Positions 1 to 8,764 of a DNA stretch of 48,506 nt are shown piece by piece. The DNA is taken from contig DAOUHE010000030.1 of the NCBI GenBank assembly GCA_034428715.1, forward strand, positions 1 to 48,506, written 5' to 3'. The notes beneath the pieces were generated by a model, which saw nothing but the letters and a program-made list of their open reading frames with translations, searched no databases and was not told the origin of the DNA. How positions within the stretch are numbered: the stretch's first letter is position 1; each line of letters starts with the position of its first letter. Source of the stretch: Io17-Chloro-G2 sp034428715. GTDB taxonomy: Bacteria > Chloroflexota > Dehalococcoidia > Lucifugimonadales > UBA3495. The translations under genes and the position numbers were made by a program.

Positions 1-127
1 GCAATCAGATGAACAGTCAAAAGAGAGGAGGTGGCTGCCAACCAGAGCATTGGTAGACCTTGGAAAGACAGCGGGACCCTCACTTAACATTGCTCCAATA
101 CTGTCCAACTGATGGGGTCCACCTTAA

Positions 128-388
128 TCGACAGCCCAGCATGAGCTTGGGTTGGTCAATATTTCATCGAACCCAAATGGTCTGATAGTAATTGGGCGAT
201 CTCAATCTTTGAGCGTTGAGGACAGGAGAAAACTAACGACCATCGAGAATGATAGCCCCAAGTTGAAGATTATGACTTATGACGATGTCTATGAAAATGC
301 TAAGGCGGTAATTGAAAACCTGCTCGGAACTTTATGGTTCGGAAACAGCAATACGCAAATATACTATTTGAAAGACGCCCAAGAATGA
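128..388 (+). pseudogene. C-terminal remnant of a DUF4263 (Shedu-like) protein
   Basis: The readable stretch (TTG at 152, in-frame TAA at 125) matches the end of DUF4263/SduA_C proteins as I remember the family: a 'NPNGLIVIGR' strand, a basic 'EDRRKL' helix and a 'MTYDDVYENAK' segment near the C-terminus. Shedu proteins with this domain are anti-phage nucleases, but the catalytic core normally lies upstream and nothing upstream in any frame continues it before the window edge. About 80 residues remain of a protein normally several hundred long. It is most likely a truncated remnant; a short standalone gene is less likely. Identification rests on motif memory, with no alignment. Confidence 0.4.
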
Positions 389-602
389 TGAGGGAGCGCC
401 GTCAAAAAACCTACAGGTTCCGCCGACAGCTGACGACCCCGAAAGAGGATTCCCATTTTTCATCGTGGGAATTTCCGGTTTCACCAAGTTCAATTGGGGT
501 CCCGGATTATAAGCTGGCAGATCGTCTAGAGCGGAAGATTAACCTAGTCCGTTGGCCTGGCGTTGAGCTTCTAGATCACCAACTGGCTTCCACATAAGAA
601 CA

Positions 603-629
603 CCCCCGTCCAGATCTGGACGGGGGGTT
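603..629 (-). terminator. Intrinsic terminator downstream of tRNA-Pro
   Basis: A perfect 24-base palindrome (603-626): arms CCCCCGTCC and GGACGGGGG around AGATCT. Read on the minus strand it lies 16 bases past the tRNA 3' end and is followed by a modestly T-rich stretch. The symmetry means it could also stop plus-strand transcription from the left edge. Confidence 0.6.
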
Positions 630-644
630 GGTTGCCAAAAGATC

Positions 645-720
645 TGGTCGGGGTGAGTGGACTCGAACCACCGGCCTCTTCGTCCCGAACGAAGCGCGCT
701 AGCCACTGCGCTACACCCCG
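645..720 (-). tRNA. tRNA-Pro (anticodon CGG)
   Basis: On the minus strand the 5' acceptor arm CGGGGTG (720-714) pairs perfectly with CACCCCG (655-649). The discriminator is A and the CCA tail is encoded (645-647), giving 76 nt. The anticodon stem CTTCG/CGAAG closes a seven-base loop TTCGGGA whose middle is CGG, reading proline codon CCG. The T arm contains GGTTCGAGTCC and the D arm GCGC-AGTGGCTA-GCGC. All cloverleaf elements are visible by eye. Confidence 0.96.
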
Positions 721-812
721 AGCCTGCCCGCGACTGTGGTTAAAACTGGGCAGGCATTATTATACCTCAACCGGGCAGTCGATTTCGGCATGACCGAAAT
801 ATGGACCGCAGT

Positions 813-1421
813 TTATTGGACCGCCTGCATCTCCTGAATCTTTTGCGCCAGGAATCGTTGGTTAATTACCCCGGTCCAAGTGTTGAAAATGGTTCCGTCG
901 GGGTTGATGAACACGGTGGTGGGCATTCCCAAGACCTTGTAATCCCGAACCACACCGCGGTCCTCGGTGAAACCGGCGGGATAGGTAATATTCAGCTCCC
1001 GTAAGAGGTTTTCCGCATCCTGCTGGCTACCCAGGCCCATGAACTGGCCTATGTCCACGCCAATCAGGGTCACGTCTTCTTTGTTAGCGTCGTAAAAGGC
1101 CTGCAGGTCGGGCATCTCTGCCCGGCAAGGCGGGCATAGGCCCGCCCAGAAATTCAAGATGACCGGTTTTCCGTCCAGTTGATGGATATTGAGGTGCTTT
1201 CCGCCCGGTTCAGAGCCACCCTGGAATAGCGAGAATGAGAAATCGGGCGCCCGCTCCCCGGAGGTAGAACCGCTAGAGGTCACCCCCACAATGATGGCAA
1301 TGGCCACGATCACCAATGCCACCGTCGCCAGTCCACCGGTAATCATCTGGTTGCGCTTTTGCTTGGCGCTGGCTTGGGCTGAAGAGGCGGCAACTTGCCT
1401 TTGGACTCGATTCCTTGCCAT
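813..1421 (-). CDS. Membrane-anchored TlpA/ResA-type thiol-disulfide oxidoreductase
   Basis: A 202-residue thioredoxin-fold protein. A basic N-terminus is followed by one hydrophobic anchor (about residues 27-48), so the domain should face the outside. The redox motif is 'GLCPPCRAEM' with C96 and C99, preceded by the strand 'PVILNFWA'; the cis-proline is in 'LGMPTTVF' (about P167). CPPC with an AhpC/TSA-like insertion is typical of TlpA/ResA/CcmG proteins that reduce cysteines of exported proteins such as apocytochromes. No cytochrome maturation genes lie nearby, so the substrate is unknown. The ATG start has a strong GGAGGT site seven bases upstream. Confidence 0.9.
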   Translation of the reverse strand: MARNRVQRQVAASSAQASAKQKRNQMITGGLATVALVIVAIAIIVGVTSSGSTSGERAPDFSFSLFQGGSEPGGKHLNIHQLDGKPVILNFWAGLCPPCRAEMPDLQAFYDANKEDVTLIGVDIGQFMGLGSQQDAENLLRELNITYPAGFTEDRGVVRDYKVLGMPTTVFINPDGTIFNTWTGVINQRFLAQKIQEMQAVQ

Positions 1422-1606
1422 GGTCGTAACCTCCGTAAATCAAAAAGACCGTTGTGTTCTTATAGCTTAGATGAAGAGACTTGGATTGGGGTTCGGCGTT
1501 TTTAAATCGACTTTGCTATTGGGAGTGGAATTGCCAGATTTGCCAGGATGATCAGGCTTGATTGATATACGCCGGGGAAAAGTGGCTGGTTTCGCTACCG
1601 GTCTCG

Positions 1607-2551
1607 CTATAGGTAGTGGCGCTGGATCTCGGAGGTGTATCTCATTCCCAATAGGTGGTGATTTTGGTCCAGCCACCGGCTCAACGGCGTCGGACACGTG
1701 GGCGGATCATGAGAGACCAACAAGCCTGCCATCAAACCTTTGATCTCGTCCTTAGTGAGGACCACATCCCTGACGAGAAGATTCATCATGGTGGCGAAAC
1801 CCAGCAGGACCGCGGGCGGCACGTGGACCAACCTGCTTTTGCTCTGGACCTTATCCGCCACCGTTGCCACGAATTCGCCGTAGTTGTACGTCTCCGGGCC
1901 TGCCGCGTCCATCACCTTGCTGATGGTTTCCTGGCCTGCCGCCACTGCCAGGTCCGCCAGGTCTTCGACGAAAACCGGCTGCACCGGGTAGTTTCCGGTC
2001 CCGCTGACGGGGAATACCGGGGACTTCCTAAGGAACCAGGCAATATTGTTGAGCAAGATGTCTTCAACGCCAAATACCAGGGTCGGCCGTATGATCGCGT
2101 ATTCCAGGCCTGAACGGATGATCGTCTGCTCCACCAGGGCTTTGCCGCGGAAGTAGGGCAATTCAGAATCAATTGAAGGGTTGGTGATGCTGATGTGAAC
2201 CAATTTGCGGACGCCCGCAGCCCGGGCAGCATCGATCAGCGCTTGAGAGTTCTCCACGGCTAGATCGAAGGTTGACCGGCCACTGGCGAAGCGAATCCAA
2301 TAGGTGTTGTAGAGGGTGGTGGCCCCTTGAAGGCTTTCCGCGAGTTTTTGGGGGTTCGTGAACTCGTAAGGGCGGATATGGACCGGGTCTAAAAACGGGT
2401 TTTGCCGCTGCGGGTGATTGGTCAGAGTGGTGACCGATTTGCCCATTGCCAGGAGACGTTGGGCGATGTATTTCCCGGTGTAGCTAAATGCGCCGGTGAC
2501 AACGTTGATCCCCGCATGATCTTTAACATCATCATCCGGCGGCCGTTTCAT
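1607..2551 (-). CDS. Atypical SDR / NmrA-like NAD(P)-binding protein
   Basis: A 314-residue Rossmann protein. The N-terminal 'NVVTGAFSYTGKYIA' is the nucleotide-binding loop of the NAD(P)H-binding (NmrA, NDUFA9-like) atypical short-chain reductases, with GxxSxTG in place of GxxGxxG. Later segments fit the same family: 'LVHISITNPS', 'EYAIIRPTLVFG' and 'VQPVFVEDLADLA'. Such proteins act as NADPH sensors, quinone-linked reductases or respiratory complex I accessory factors; nothing here picks one. It starts 19 bases after the mfd stop and is probably cotranscribed with it. The C-terminus carries a short extension after the usual NmrA end. Confidence 0.82.
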   Translation of the reverse strand: MKRPPDDDVKDHAGINVVTGAFSYTGKYIAQRLLAMGKSVTTLTNHPQRQNPFLDPVHIRPYEFTNPQKLAESLQGATTLYNTYWIRFASGRSTFDLAVENSQALIDAARAAGVRKLVHISITNPSIDSELPYFRGKALVEQTIIRSGLEYAIIRPTLVFGVEDILLNNIAWFLRKSPVFPVSGTGNYPVQPVFVEDLADLAVAAGQETISKVMDAAGPETYNYGEFVATVADKVQSKSRLVHVPPAVLLGFATMMNLLVRDVVLTKDEIKGLMAGLLVSHDPPTCPTPLSRWLDQNHHLLGMRYTSEIQRHYL

Positions 2552-2569
2552 CTATTAGACTCTAGGGCG

Positions 2570-5500
2570 CTATTGATCTGACACTGTTTGTGGCGCCGGC
2601 AGATTTCGCAAGCTGTCTTGAAAGGCTTGGAACCGCCGGACGATGATGGTCAACCGGGCAAGCCAATTCTCTCCCAACTGGCGCACCGAGAGTTGAATCT
2701 GCTGGTTTCCCACCCTAGAGGCAGGGCCGAGCGCCTTTTGCAGCGGTACCCTGGCGCCGCCCACGGGCACCGACAATGCCAGGTCGATGGAATCGCCCTG
2801 CTGGACCACCGATTCGATCCCCACCGACCCGGCAAGCGCCCGGAAGCCGGCCAGAACCAATAGATTTTCCGTTTCCGCCGGAAGGGGGCCGAACCTGTCT
2901 CGCAACTCTTCCCGAAGTTCATCCACCTCTTTTTGGTTTTTGAGGCGGGCGATGCGCTGGTAGACCGCCAGGCGGGATGGAAGGTGCTCCATGTAGCTAT
3001 CCGGGATACGGGCCGGCAGCGGCAATTCCAGACGAGGCAACCCGGAGGAGGTGAGGCCGTCATCGTCAGAGCCTTCGCCTAAGCCTTCGATTTGTCGCTG
3101 CTTTAACTCTTCCACCGCCTGGCTGAGCAATTGGCTGTAAAGTTCCAGACCCACGTCGTGGATGTGGCCGCTCTGGGCCGATCCCAAAAGATTGCCGGCG
3201 CCCCGAATCTCCAGGTCGCGCATGGCGATGCGGAAACCCGAGCCCAACTCTGATGCTTCCAAGATGGCCTGGATACGTTTTTGGGCTGCTTCGGTTATGC
3301 GGCGGCCAGGGGGCAGCATCAAATAGGCGTAGGCGCGGTGCTCACCCCGGCCCACTCTGCCCCTTAGTTGGTAAAGTTGTGACAGGCCAAACCTGTCGGC
3401 CCGGTCCAGGATCAAGGTGTTCACGTTTGGCAGGTCCAAGCCCGATTCGATGATCGTCGTGCATACCAAAACGTCGGCCTCGCCGCCGGCGAAGGCCAGC
3501 ATCACGTCTTCAAGTTCCGATTCGTGCATCTGCCCGTGGCCCACCAGGATGCGGGCCTCGGGCACCAGTTTCGCCAGTTCGGCCGCTGTTTGTTGGATGG
3601 TTTTCACCCGGTTATGCAGGAAAAACACCTGTCCGTTGCGCTCCAACTCGCGGAGGATGGCCTCTTTGATCACCTCCTCGCTGTACTCCGAGACGAAGGT
3701 CTTCACCGGCAGGCGGGCTTCTGGGGGAGTGTCCATGGTGCTCAGGTCACGCATACCCGAAAGGGCCTGGTTCAGCGTCCGGGGAATTGGGGTTGCGCTC
3801 AGGGTCAAAACATCGACCTCTTTGCGCAGTTGTTTCAGCCGTTCCTTATGGGCGACGCCAAACCGTTGTTCTTCATCCACCACCGCCAAGCCCAGGTTTT
3901 TGAAGCTGACGTCTTTTTGAAGCAGGCGGTGGGTGCCGATGACAATGTCCACCGAGCCGTCTTTTAGGCCCGCGACCACCTCTTCCTGCTCTTTGGGGGT
4001 TCGGAAGCGGCTTAGGACTTCGACCCGCACCGGGTATGGGCTGAGGCGCTCGCTAAAGGTGGCATAATGCTGCTGGGCCAGCACGGTGGTGGGCACCAAT
4101 ATTCCCACCTGGAGGCCGTCGTTCACGGTTTTGAACGCGGCCCTCAGGGCAACCTCGGTCTTGCCATAGCCCACGTCGCCGCAAATGAGGCGGTCCATGG
4201 GTTTGATGATCTCCATGTCCGATTTCACCTCTTCGATAGCCTTGGCCTGGTCTGGGGTTTCTTCGTAGGGAAAAGAGTCTTCCAACTCTTGTTGCCAGGT
4301 GGTATCGGGACTGAACTCATGGCCCCGAGCGGCCTGCCGGGCGGCCTGGAGCTTCAGCAACTCTTCGGCCAGATCCTTGGTGGCCCCTTTAACCTTTGCT
4401 TTGATGCGAGACCATTCGGCCGTGCTCAGCCGGGTCAGGTTGGGCGGCTGGTCTTGGGAACCGATGTAGGCGGTTACCCGGTCAAGGTGGTCGGTGGGCA
4501 CGTAGAGCTTGTCGTTTTCGGCATATTCTAGAACCAAAAACTCTTTCTCCTCCTCGCCCTCGCCCATGCGGTGGGTGCCGGCGAACCGGGCCACACCGTG
4601 ATCGATGTGGACCACGTAGCTGCCGGGCGTTAGATCGGTCAAAACGATATCGGGTCCGGTTTCGGCTCGCCTGGCCCGGCGATACCGGCGTTCTTTGACC
4701 GTGCCAAACAACTCGTGGTCGGTGAGCAACGCCAGAGAAAATCTGTTCCCGTCCGGTCCGGCGGCCGCATTCACGTTCCACCCCTGGGGCAGCGAACCGG
4801 CCAGCACCCTTACACCGCCGGCATCGGGCAGATCGTCTATGGTGTCGGCAACCGCGACCCCAATACCGTCCTGCTCCAGGATTTCGGCCACCCGGCGGGC
4901 GTGTTGAGTCACCGCCACCACTGCCTTGCCTTCCGCCTGGTGACGGCGCACGTCGCTGGCCAGTTGCTCCAACCGGCCGTAGTAGGTCACCGCCGGCTGG
5001 AAGATATGATCCTCTTCATCGCTGACCCAGCTTTGCAAGGGGATCGATTGGTGATCCCGCATCGCCTCTTGGAATTGAGTCCAGGCCTGGTAGGGCGAAG
5101 GAAACCGTTGAGGCAACTCGCCCCGCTCTTCCCGGGTGGCGCGCATCCGCTGGAACCTCTCCTCCAATTCCAACGCTTCCGCTTCGATCTGGCTGTCCCT
5201 CTCCAAGATCAGAAATGCGTTCTGCGGCAGATATTCCAATAGACAGTTATGGTTCAAAAGCCCGTTATAAAACGCTAGAGTTTCGCTGTTGGGAGTGGCA
5301 AACAGGGCCACCAGCTCATCTTCAAACCGGTCCCGGATTTCGTTTTTGCAACGTCTGAAATCCAACTGGGAGATGATGTCCTTCACCCGATCCGAAGCTG
5401 ATTTATGGGGCAGTTGCTCCCTGGCGGGAATCAGGTTGACGGACTGGACTTCGGCCACCGAACGCTGGGAGTAAGGGTCGAAGCTACGAATAGTCTCGAC

Positions 5501-6184
5501 CTCGTCGTCGAAAAGCTCGATGCGGTATGGCGATAATGCATTGGTGGGGAACACGTCAATGATCCCCCCACGTTGGCTGAAAGAGCCGGGCGACTCCACC
5601 AGGGGCTCGTTGTGGTATCCCAGATCCACCCACTGGGCCAGCAATTCGTTGAGACGGACTCGTTGCCCCACGGAGACGCCCGCAGACTGGGAAGCCATGA
5701 TGGATGGCGGAAGGGTTAGCCGCAGGGCCGAGCCTATGGACGCCACCACCAGGGGAGGAAGCATATCCTGGCCATCTTGATGTTCGTCGGATCCGTTGCC
5801 ACCATATCCGCTACTGCCGAGCCCATTATCAATAGCAGCCAAAGCTGCCATGGCGGCCAGCCTTTGGTTCCCGGTATGGGAATCCACCGCCAGCCTTTCG
5901 AAGGGAAGAACCTCGGGTTCGGGCAACAGATAGGCCGGAGCGTCTTCGCCCAGGTAGGTCAATAGCTGATCGTGAAGCCGGCGGGCGTCTTCGGGCCGGG
6001 GCGTGAGGACCAAGATCGGCGCTTGAAGCTGACACCACAAAGCGCCGATGTAGGCCGGACGGGCACCCGGACGAACCGTCACCGGCGACACCGGCCCTAC
6101 AGACTTTGATCGGTGAATCTCGGACAACTGTTTCTGGTAAGCCGGGTTGGCGGCTACGGCCGAAAGCAAGCCTTTTAACGGCAT
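2570..6184 (-). CDS. mfd: Transcription-repair coupling factor Mfd
   Basis: Mfd displaces RNA polymerase stalled at DNA lesions and recruits UvrA. The protein (1,204 residues from this start) has the expected order: a UvrB-like N-terminal part ('RGGIIDVFP', 'YRIELFDDEVE'), an RNA-polymerase interaction domain around residue 500 ('GSYVVHIDHGVARF'), and a RecG-like translocase with Walker A 'GDVGYGKTEVALRAAF' (about residue 668), 'DEEQRFGV' (about 768), 'LSATPIPRTL' and 'QLRGRVGRG', then the C-terminal inhibitory domain. The open frame extends to a TTG at 6238. The ATG at 6184 is preferred because family members begin close to 'LLSAVAANPAYQ'. It is intact. Confidence 0.96.
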   Translation of the reverse strand: MPLKGLLSAVAANPAYQKQLSEIHRSKSVGPVSPVTVRPGARPAYIGALWCQLQAPILVLTPRPEDARRLHDQLLTYLGEDAPAYLLPEPEVLPFERLAVDSHTGNQRLAAMAALAAIDNGLGSSGYGGNGSDEHQDGQDMLPPLVVASIGSALRLTLPPSIMASQSAGVSVGQRVRLNELLAQWVDLGYHNEPLVESPGSFSQRGGIIDVFPTNALSPYRIELFDDEVETIRSFDPYSQRSVAEVQSVNLIPAREQLPHKSASDRVKDIISQLDFRRCKNEIRDRFEDELVALFATPNSETLAFYNGLLNHNCLLEYLPQNAFLILERDSQIEAEALELEERFQRMRATREERGELPQRFPSPYQAWTQFQEAMRDHQSIPLQSWVSDEEDHIFQPAVTYYGRLEQLASDVRRHQAEGKAVVAVTQHARRVAEILEQDGIGVAVADTIDDLPDAGGVRVLAGSLPQGWNVNAAAGPDGNRFSLALLTDHELFGTVKERRYRRARRAETGPDIVLTDLTPGSYVVHIDHGVARFAGTHRMGEGEEEKEFLVLEYAENDKLYVPTDHLDRVTAYIGSQDQPPNLTRLSTAEWSRIKAKVKGATKDLAEELLKLQAARQAARGHEFSPDTTWQQELEDSFPYEETPDQAKAIEEVKSDMEIIKPMDRLICGDVGYGKTEVALRAAFKTVNDGLQVGILVPTTVLAQQHYATFSERLSPYPVRVEVLSRFRTPKEQEEVVAGLKDGSVDIVIGTHRLLQKDVSFKNLGLAVVDEEQRFGVAHKERLKQLRKEVDVLTLSATPIPRTLNQALSGMRDLSTMDTPPEARLPVKTFVSEYSEEVIKEAILRELERNGQVFFLHNRVKTIQQTAAELAKLVPEARILVGHGQMHESELEDVMLAFAGGEADVLVCTTIIESGLDLPNVNTLILDRADRFGLSQLYQLRGRVGRGEHRAYAYLMLPPGRRITEAAQKRIQAILEASELGSGFRIAMRDLEIRGAGNLLGSAQSGHIHDVGLELYSQLLSQAVEELKQRQIEGLGEGSDDDGLTSSGLPRLELPLPARIPDSYMEHLPSRLAVYQRIARLKNQKEVDELREELRDRFGPLPAETENLLVLAGFRALAGSVGIESVVQQGDSIDLALSVPVGGARVPLQKALGPASRVGNQQIQLSVRQLGENWLARLTIIVRRFQAFQDSLRNLPAPQTVSDQ

Positions 6185-6463
6185 GTGAAAATTTGCCTCG
6201 CAGACTGTGGGTTTTCGCCAAAGCCGGAGTCTTTGCAAAATGTGAAAGGGAGGGCCCGATTGGTGAGATCGATCTTCAGTTTAGTCTTCATCTACCTCTA
6301 TATTGGTTGTTAGATCGTTTAGGTGTGACCGGCAGCCCGTGTTTACCCGTTTCGTCAAATAACCCCGAAAGGGGCTCGCCCAAAAAGGGCGGCCCTTACG
6401 GACTAATTGTATTGCCTTCTGACCCGGTGGACAAGGTTGCCGGCCAAGTCTCCATCCGCGTCA

Positions 6464-6472
6464 TGATATAAT
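6464..6472 (+). promoter_or_regulatory. Probable extended -10 promoter of proB
   Basis: TATAAT at 6467-6472 with TG one base upstream (6464-6465) forms an extended -10 element about 60 bases before the proB start. No convincing -35 lies at the right spacing, which an extended -10 can tolerate. Confidence 0.5.
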
Positions 6473-6533
6473 GAACTCCCTGTTTCGCACAGTTTGATTC
6501 TCGTATCCGGCGCCTTTGAGAAGGTCGGTTTCC

Positions 6534-7730
6534 ATGCCTGCCGCACGCCGGTCTCCGGCAACAACCATGGTCCAAAAAGAAACTCCCCCACAACTTCGTT
6601 ACCGCCGTATCGTGGTCAAAGCCGGCACCAGCGTCTTGACCAGCGGTTCTGAGTCGAATGGCCTCGACTCTTCGGTGGTGGCCGGTCTGGTGAGCCAGAT
6701 CTGTTGGTTGAAAGAGCACGGGGCCGAGGTTTTGTTGGTCACCTCCGGCGCCATCGCGGCCGGCCGGCAAGCCTTGCATCAGGCCACCGCAGTTTCTGGT
6801 AGGGAACAGCCGGAAAGGGACATAATCTCCCGGCAGGTATTGGCGGCCGTGGGGCAAAGCCGGCTGATGCATACCTACCAGCAATTGTTTGATTCCATGG
6901 GGTTCCAGGTGGCCCAAACGTTGCTGACCATCAACGACCTGTCTGACCGCCAATCGTATCTGAACGTCGGCAATACTCTCACGGGGCTGTTGGAACTGGG
7001 GGTTATTCCCATTCTCAACGAAAACGACGTGGTGGCGGTGGACGAGATCGGAGAGGTTTTTGGTGATAATGACCGCCTTTCGGCGCTGGTTGCCAACCTG
7101 GTGGACGCCGATCTTCTGGTGATCCTCACCGATATCGAAGGACTATTCACCGCGGACCCCAACCAGGACCCTTCCGCTACCCTAATCCCGCTGGTGAACG
7201 GGGTGGACGAGAATATCGAAGCCCTGGCCGGGAAAGAACTCAACCCCTGGGCCAGAGGCGGAATGCCCACCAAGCTGGAAGCCGCCCGGCTGGTCACCGC
7301 ATCCGGCGTGGCGATGGTGATGTGCCGGGGCACGGACCATGACGCCGTCCTGAAGGCGGCCCGAGGCGAGCCCATCGGAACGCTGTTCCAACCGGCCGCG
7401 GAGAAACTGGAGGCCCGCAAGCGATGGATGCTGGGCGCTATCTCGCAAAAGGGTGAAGTACGTGTGGATGCCGGGGCATCTAAGGCGGTTCGGGAGTCGA
7501 ACCGAAGCCTGCTTCCGGCGGGCATCAAAGCGGTTGATGGAGAGTTCCGCCGGGGAGACATCATTTACATCGTCGATTCCGAAGGCCGGCGCATGGCCTG
7601 CGGCATCGCAAACTACCGGTCGGGAGACATAGCCCGAATCCTGGGCGTTCAATCTGGCCAGATTTGGGGCATCCTGGGGTACGACTACGGCCAGGAGGTG
7701 GTTCACCGGAATAACCTGGTGCTGCTATAA
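6534..7730 (+). CDS. proB: Glutamate 5-kinase
   Basis: Catalyses ATP-dependent phosphorylation of glutamate, the first step of proline synthesis. The amino-acid kinase domain shows 'VVKAGTSVLTSG' near the N-terminus, 'LLVTSGAIAAGRQAL', 'PILNENDVVAVDE', 'GDNDRLSALVA' and 'GGMPTKLEAA'. A C-terminal PUA domain ('KGEVRVDAGASKAV' onward, about residue 300) is present, as in full-length bacterial ProB. The frame is open from a TTG at 6516; the ATG at 6534 is chosen for the AGAAGG site nine bases upstream, and an ATG at 6567 is also possible. The next enzyme, proA, lies 1 kb downstream on the same strand, separated by three small genes. Confidence 0.95.
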   Translation: MPAARRSPATTMVQKETPPQLRYRRIVVKAGTSVLTSGSESNGLDSSVVAGLVSQICWLKEHGAEVLLVTSGAIAAGRQALHQATAVSGREQPERDIISRQVLAAVGQSRLMHTYQQLFDSMGFQVAQTLLTINDLSDRQSYLNVGNTLTGLLELGVIPILNENDVVAVDEIGEVFGDNDRLSALVANLVDADLLVILTDIEGLFTADPNQDPSATLIPLVNGVDENIEALAGKELNPWARGGMPTKLEAARLVTASGVAMVMCRGTDHDAVLKAARGEPIGTLFQPAAEKLEARKRWMLGAISQKGEVRVDAGASKAVRESNRSLLPAGIKAVDGEFRRGDIIYIVDSEGRRMACGIANYRSGDIARILGVQSGQIWGILGYDYGQEVVHRNNLVLL

Positions 7731-7762
7731 GCGAAGAACGCGGGTGGCCGCAGAGAGGTCTC

Positions 7763-8142
7763 GTGAAAGTAATCGCTGACATCGGACTAAACAGAGACGG
7801 GTTTCAAGAAATCGAGTTTCTTGTGGACACGGGTTTTTTTACACTTTCCTCCCCAGCGATTTGGCTGAATCCATGGGAATCGATTTCCCGGTGACCTCTC
7901 GCGTTGTCTTGGCTGACAGCCGGGAGGCCGAGGTTCGTGTTGGGGTGGCCTATCTTCGCTTGGAGGACCGGGAAGGCGGAATCATGGTGGCCACCATGAA
8001 TGTTCCGATGCCGTTACTGGGAGCCAGCGCTCTGGAGATTCTGGGCTTGAAGGTGGACCCAGTGACTGAGGTTTTGGAGCACTCCCGGCCCTTTGGTCCC
8101 TCGGCATTGGCAGGGCTCGTTGCGTTCGCGGATACACATTAA
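7763..8142 (+). pseudogene. Retropepsin-like aspartyl protease gene with a frameshift at a T7 run
   Basis: The first frame (GTG at 7763, behind AGAGAGG) reads to 'EIEFLVDTGFF' and would stop after about 44 codons. A shift to the -1 frame inside the T run 7834-7840 continues as 'YTFLPSDLAESMGIDFP' to the stop at 8142, with 'PLLGASALEILGLKVDP' near the end. That composite aligns without gaps over the DTG region with the intact paralogue at 8392 (DTG-xx-YTxxP). The family is the clan AA retropepsin-like fold (gag-polyprotein putative protease), acting as a dimer through the DTG aspartate. Natural decay, a sequencing indel or programmed slippage could each explain the break. Confidence 0.72.
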
Positions 8143-8168
8143 GAAGTCAGTTTTAAAGAAGGCCAGGC

Positions 8169-8387
8169 TTGACTGAGGTCGACCCGTTGAAGCTTAAAGG
8201 ACCGGATAATGTCACAACGAGCTACGATAAAGAGGCAGATGTCCTTTAGATTTCTTTTGGCAAGCCACAGCCATAGCTAACTTTGGATTTGGGTGGCGGA
8301 CTTTTTGCGCGGTACGTCGAAGAGGCGGGTGAAATCACCGGATTTACCCTCTTGGGCGGTTCAGAGGTAACAAATACAAGAGGTTAA
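8169..8387 (+). pseudogene. DUF2283 family pseudogene with two in-frame TAG codons
   Basis: One frame from TTG 8169 (or 8187) to TAA 8385 reads like a complete DUF2283 protein: 'TTSYDKEADVL', stop, 'ISFGKPQP', stop, 'LTLDLGGGLFARYVEE', then 'GEITGFTLLG'. DUF2283 proteins have a conserved 'YDxxaDvLYI' strand, so the first TAG (8247-8249) sits where tyrosine is expected, one base from TAC/TAT. The second TAG is at 8274-8276. The function of the family is unknown; members often sit beside toxin-antitoxin-like small genes. The frame ends four bases before the next gene. Decay is the simplest reading. Confidence 0.65.
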
Positions 8388-8391
8388 TGAA

Positions 8392-8763
8392 TTGAGCACC
8401 TTCCAATTCCCGATTCAAATTGGAGATCAAAGCCGGGAAGTGTTCGAGTTTCTCGACGCTTTGGTTGACACTGGGGCGAGTTATACGTTGATCCCCAGAG
8501 AGGTCATGGAGCGCCTGGGACATGTGCCCACACATCAACGGTCGTTTCGGTTGGCCGATGGGACGGTCGTTGAACTGGGATTGTGCCAAGCGCCGATTTG
8601 CATAGGTGAAGAGACCGCCATTGTGTCCTGCGTTTTTGGCGACGAAGCCAGTGAACCAATGTTGGGGGCAACCGCCCTTGAAGAATTCGGCCTGGGGGTC
8701 GACCCTATCAACCACACCTTAATCCCAATCGTTTTGTATCTTCTGGGATTTGGTCAGGAGTAA
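8392..8763 (+). CDS. Retropepsin-like aspartyl protease (intact copy)
   Basis: A 123-residue single-domain protein with the retropepsin-like signature 'ALVDTGASYTLIP' (catalytic aspartate in DTG), a flap-like middle with 'FRLADGTVVELG', and the second conserved segment 'MLGATALEEFGLGVDP', where LGA precedes the closing helix. Enzymes of this fold are half the size of pepsin and work as homodimers. The substrate is unknown. The TTG start is preceded by AGAGG at seven bases. Its stop is one base before the proA ATG, so it is probably translated in the same message as proA. Broken relatives lie at 7763 and on the minus strand near 28 kb. Confidence 0.8.
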   Translation: MSTFQFPIQIGDQSREVFEFLDALVDTGASYTLIPREVMERLGHVPTHQRSFRLADGTVVELGLCQAPICIGEETAIVSCVFGDEASEPMLGATALEEFGLGVDPINHTLIPIVLYLLGFGQE

Positions 8764-8764
8764 C

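Noticed and set aside
1467..1697. 76-codon minus-strand frame between the thioredoxin and NmrA-like genes
   Set aside because: It overlaps the end of the NmrA-like gene and is proline-rich, without a convincing start or family.
6366..6402. CCCGAAAGGGG and CGCCCAAAAAGGGCG hairpins before proB as a regulatory leader
   Set aside because: They lie upstream of the proposed -10 and have no T tract or conserved leader features; they look like generic intergenic hairpins.
6875..7564. Long antisense frame (229 codons) over proB
   Set aside because: It is a mirror of a well-identified gene in GC-rich DNA, with no family motifs and low-complexity composition.
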